36,756 nucleotides of DNA, taken from the NCBI GenBank assembly GCA_028287395.1, contig JAQBPR010000081.1, forward strand, positions 1-36,756. The letters are read 5' to 3'. Made by a program: the position numbers and the translations under genes. Of this stretch, positions 35,044 to 36,756 are shown one piece after another; the stretch's first letter is position 1, and every line of letters begins with the position of its first letter. Under the pieces are notes generated by a model. That model did no database searches, was not told the DNA's origin, and was given only the letters and a program-made list of their open reading frames with translations. The stretch comes from Bacilli bacterium (GTDB taxonomy: Bacteria > Bacillota > Bacilli > Paenibacillales > NBRC-103111).

Positions 35044-35904
35044 TTAAGATTGTGAATTTGCACCGGCTACAATTTCTGAAATTTCTTGTGTAATCGCCGC
35101 TTGACGAGCACGGTTGTATACAAGTGTCAAATCACCAATCATCTTCGTTGCATTTTTCGTTGCACTGCCCATTGCCGTCATTCTAGCGCCAAACTCACTT
35201 GCTTTACTCTCAAGAATTGCGCTATAGATCAAGGTTTCCGCGTATTTTGGAAGCAATACTTTGAGAACCTCTTCTGCGGATGGCTCGTATTCATAGTTCG
35301 ATACAGTAGACGTACCTTCCACTTGTTCAAGTGGAAGCAATCTTTTCTCTACCGGAACTTGAGAAATGGCATTAATAAATTGGTTGTAGACGAGATATAG
35401 CTCATCGTATAAACCATCTTCAAATTTTTTCACAGCTGCGCTAGCAATAAATTTAATATCTGCAAATGCAGGCGAATCGGATAAGCCCGTGACTTCTTCG
35501 ACTAAAGCGATGTTTCTCTTTTTGAAGAAATCTCTGCCTTTACGACCTACGACAAATATTGAATATTCCTCGCTCGACTTGTGATTGGTACGGATGGTTT
35601 GCATCACTTTACGCAAAATGTTTGCGTTGTATCCCCCAGCAAGCCCTTTATCTGAAGTTATGACCAGATAGCCGGTTTTTTTAATTTCCCGAGACTGCAG
35701 CATGGGATGCTTTAAGCTTTTGCCGCCTGAAGCGATACTCGCGATGACTTCTTTGATTTTGTCCGTGTAGGGACGTGCTGCTTCCGCACTTGTTTGCGCT
35801 CTTTTCAGCTTGGATGCGGCAACCATTTCCATCGCTTTTGTAATCTGTTTGGTATTTTGCTTGCTTTTGATCTGCCGCTTAATATCGAGCATTCCTATTG
35901 CCAT
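35044..35904 (-). CDS. atpG: F1Fo ATP synthase subunit gamma
   Basis: Gamma is the rotating central stalk. The protein has 286 residues. The N-terminal coiled-coil MLDIKRQIKSKQNTKQITKA, then MEMVAASKLKRAQ, and the C-terminal helix TLVYNRARQAAITQEISEIV are highly conserved. The ATG lies 7 nt after AAGGTGG. The stop overlaps no other gene; a pair of hairpin repeats follows before atpD. Confidence 0.97.
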   Translation of the reverse strand: MAIGMLDIKRQIKSKQNTKQITKAMEMVAASKLKRAQTSAEAARPYTDKIKEVIASIASGGKSLKHPMLQSREIKKTGYLVITSDKGLAGGYNANILRKVMQTIRTNHKSSEEYSIFVVGRKGRDFFKKRNIALVEEVTGLSDSPAFADIKFIASAAVKKFEDGLYDELYLVYNQFINAISQVPVEKRLLPLEQVEGTSTVSNYEYEPSAEEVLKVLLPKYAETLIYSAILESKASEFGARMTAMGSATKNATKMIGDLTLVYNRARQAAITQEISEIVAGANSQS

Positions 35905-35920
35905 TTGTTCACCACCTTAA

Positions 35921-35996
35921 AGTTTTCCAGAGGAAAACTGGCATCGTAAGCATTAACTTAACTTTCCTTGGAAAGTTATCTTCGTAAGCATTACTT
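35921..35996 (-). repeat. Two hairpin repeats in the atpA-atpG gap
   Basis: AGTTTTCC/GGAAAACT (35921-35939) is followed by GGCATCGTAAGCATTAACTT; AACTTTCC/GGAAAGTT (35960-35977) is followed by ATCTTCGTAAGCATTACTT. The units are 37-39 bp and directly adjacent. The first ends 2 nt before the AAGGTGG of atpG in mRNA sense. Confidence 0.9.
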
Positions 35997-36015
35997 CATT
36001 TTACTGAAAGCTATA

Positions 36016-36756
36016 TTATACTGAGGTCGCAAAACCTTTAATGAATTTATTGATTACTTCGCCTAGTGATTTTTCGTTATCGGCTGTTAAATCCTTTGTA
36101 TCCCGGATCGATGCGAAAATTTCTGGATGTACCGTTTCGACATGAAACAAAAATTCTTTTTCAAAACGACTGATATCTTGCAAAGGCATATCATCTAAGA
36201 AGCCTTTAACTACGGTGTAGATACTTACGACTTGATTTTCAACTGGCAAAGGTTGGTTAACGCCTTGCTTCAGAATTTCAAGCGTACGCGCTCCACGATT
36301 CAAACGGGCTTGTGTGGATTTATCCAAATCGGAACCGAACTGGGCAAATGCTGCCAATTCGCGGTATTGGGCAAGATCCAAACGCAGCGTTCCCGCTACC
36401 TTCTTCATCGCTTTAATTTGTGCTGAACCACCAACACGAGAAACTGAAATACCGACGTTAACCGCAGGACGTTGTCCGGAGTAGAACAAGTCAGACTCCA
36501 AGAAAATTTGTCCGTCTGTAATCGAAATTACGTTTGTAGGGATATAAGCAGATACGTCGCCGGCTTGGGTTTCAATGAAAGGCAATGCTGTCATAGAACC
36601 GCCGCCTAAGGAATCATTCAATTTAGCTGCACGCTCTAAAAGACGGGAATGCAGATAGAATACGTCTCCTGGATAAGCTTCACGACCTGGTGGACGTCTC
36701 AAGAGCAAAGATAACTCACGATAAGCTGCCGCTTGCTTGGACAAATCATCATAAAT
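36016..36756 (-). CDS. atpA: F1Fo ATP synthase subunit alpha, C-terminal part
   Basis: The frame is open from the window edge and gives the last 246 residues of a protein that is usually about 504 long. It opens [18 protein letters not shown], followed by [20 protein letters not shown] and [17 protein letters not shown], all conserved in alpha just after the nucleotide-binding loop. The Walker A motif lies outside the window. A TTG at 36744 is an internal Leu, not a start. Confidence 0.97.
   Translation of the reverse strand: MYDDLSKQAAAYRELSLLLRRPPGREAYPGDVFYLHSRLLERAAKLNDSLGGGSMTALPFIETQAGDVSAYIPTNVISITDGQIFLESDLFYSGQRPAVNVGISVSRVGGSAQIKAMKKVAGTLRLDLAQYRELAAFAQFGSDLDKSTQARLNRGARTLEILKQGVNQPLPVENQVVSIYTVVKGFLDDMPLQDISRFEKEFLFHVETVHPEIFASIRDTKDLTADNEKSLGEVINKFIKGFATSV

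Overview
The window reads as chromosomal DNA of an endospore-forming, flagellated Gram-positive bacterium of the Paenibacillus type (Bacillales, Paenibacillaceae). The evidence is the linked set spoIID, spoIIQ, spoIIID, mbl, flhO and flhP (arranged much as in Bacillus subtilis), SLH-domain protein anchoring with csaB, strong AAGGAGG ribosome binding sites and moderate GC. I could not run a similarity search, so the genus is an inference. Almost every gene is on the minus strand; the exception is a small plus-strand island at about 16.1-17.9 kb.

Layout, read from the right edge in the direction of transcription. (1) 36756-32946: the end of the ATP synthase operon (atpA partial, atpG, atpD, atpC), closed by a hairpin terminator. 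Its intergenic gaps hold repeated small hairpins. (2) 32928-22561: a sigma-A-like promoter, then nuoABCDHIJKLMN, an 11-gene complex I set without nuoEFG, closed by a strong terminator. (3) 22536-18338: an SLH-anchored subtilisin-like protease, a DUF1146 membrane protein and murA. (4) 18405-16088: a gene-poor patch with G-rich repeats, then the plus-strand island with an endonuclease-like gene and an sdpR/sdpI-like pair. (5) 15983-10445: spoIID, spoIIQ (sigma-F-like promoter), spoIIID (sigma-E-like promoter), mbl, flhO, flhP and an EpuA-like small membrane protein. (6) 10438-9275: pgsA-like and fabZ. (7) 9236-2132: a MITE-like element, a phosphosugar mutase, a DUF5693 membrane protein, csaB, tagA and tagO, closed by a terminator. 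(8) 1919-1: the start of a large secreted Ig-like surface protein that runs off the window.

How the genes work together. The right half couples respiration (proton pumping by Nuo) to ATP synthesis. The left half is a cell-envelope block: murA for peptidoglycan, mbl for wall elongation, pgsA and fabZ for membrane lipid, and tagO-tagA-csaB for a pyruvylated secondary cell-wall polymer. Such a polymer is the ligand of SLH domains like those on the protease at 20068-22536. The sporulation genes in between act in engulfment and mother-cell transcription.

The most unusual signal is a family of short palindromes with a shared flanking motif, in four intergenic gaps of the atp and nuo operons. In each gap one copy ends 1-2 nt before the Shine-Dalgarno sequence of the next gene. 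Other points worth a look are a 168-bp MITE-like element carrying a 40-codon ORF, three exact 29-bp G-rich repeats, a long hairpin leader before an endonuclease-like gene, an orphan sdpRI pair, a SpoIIQ with all zinc ligands, and a subtilase with no visible propeptide.
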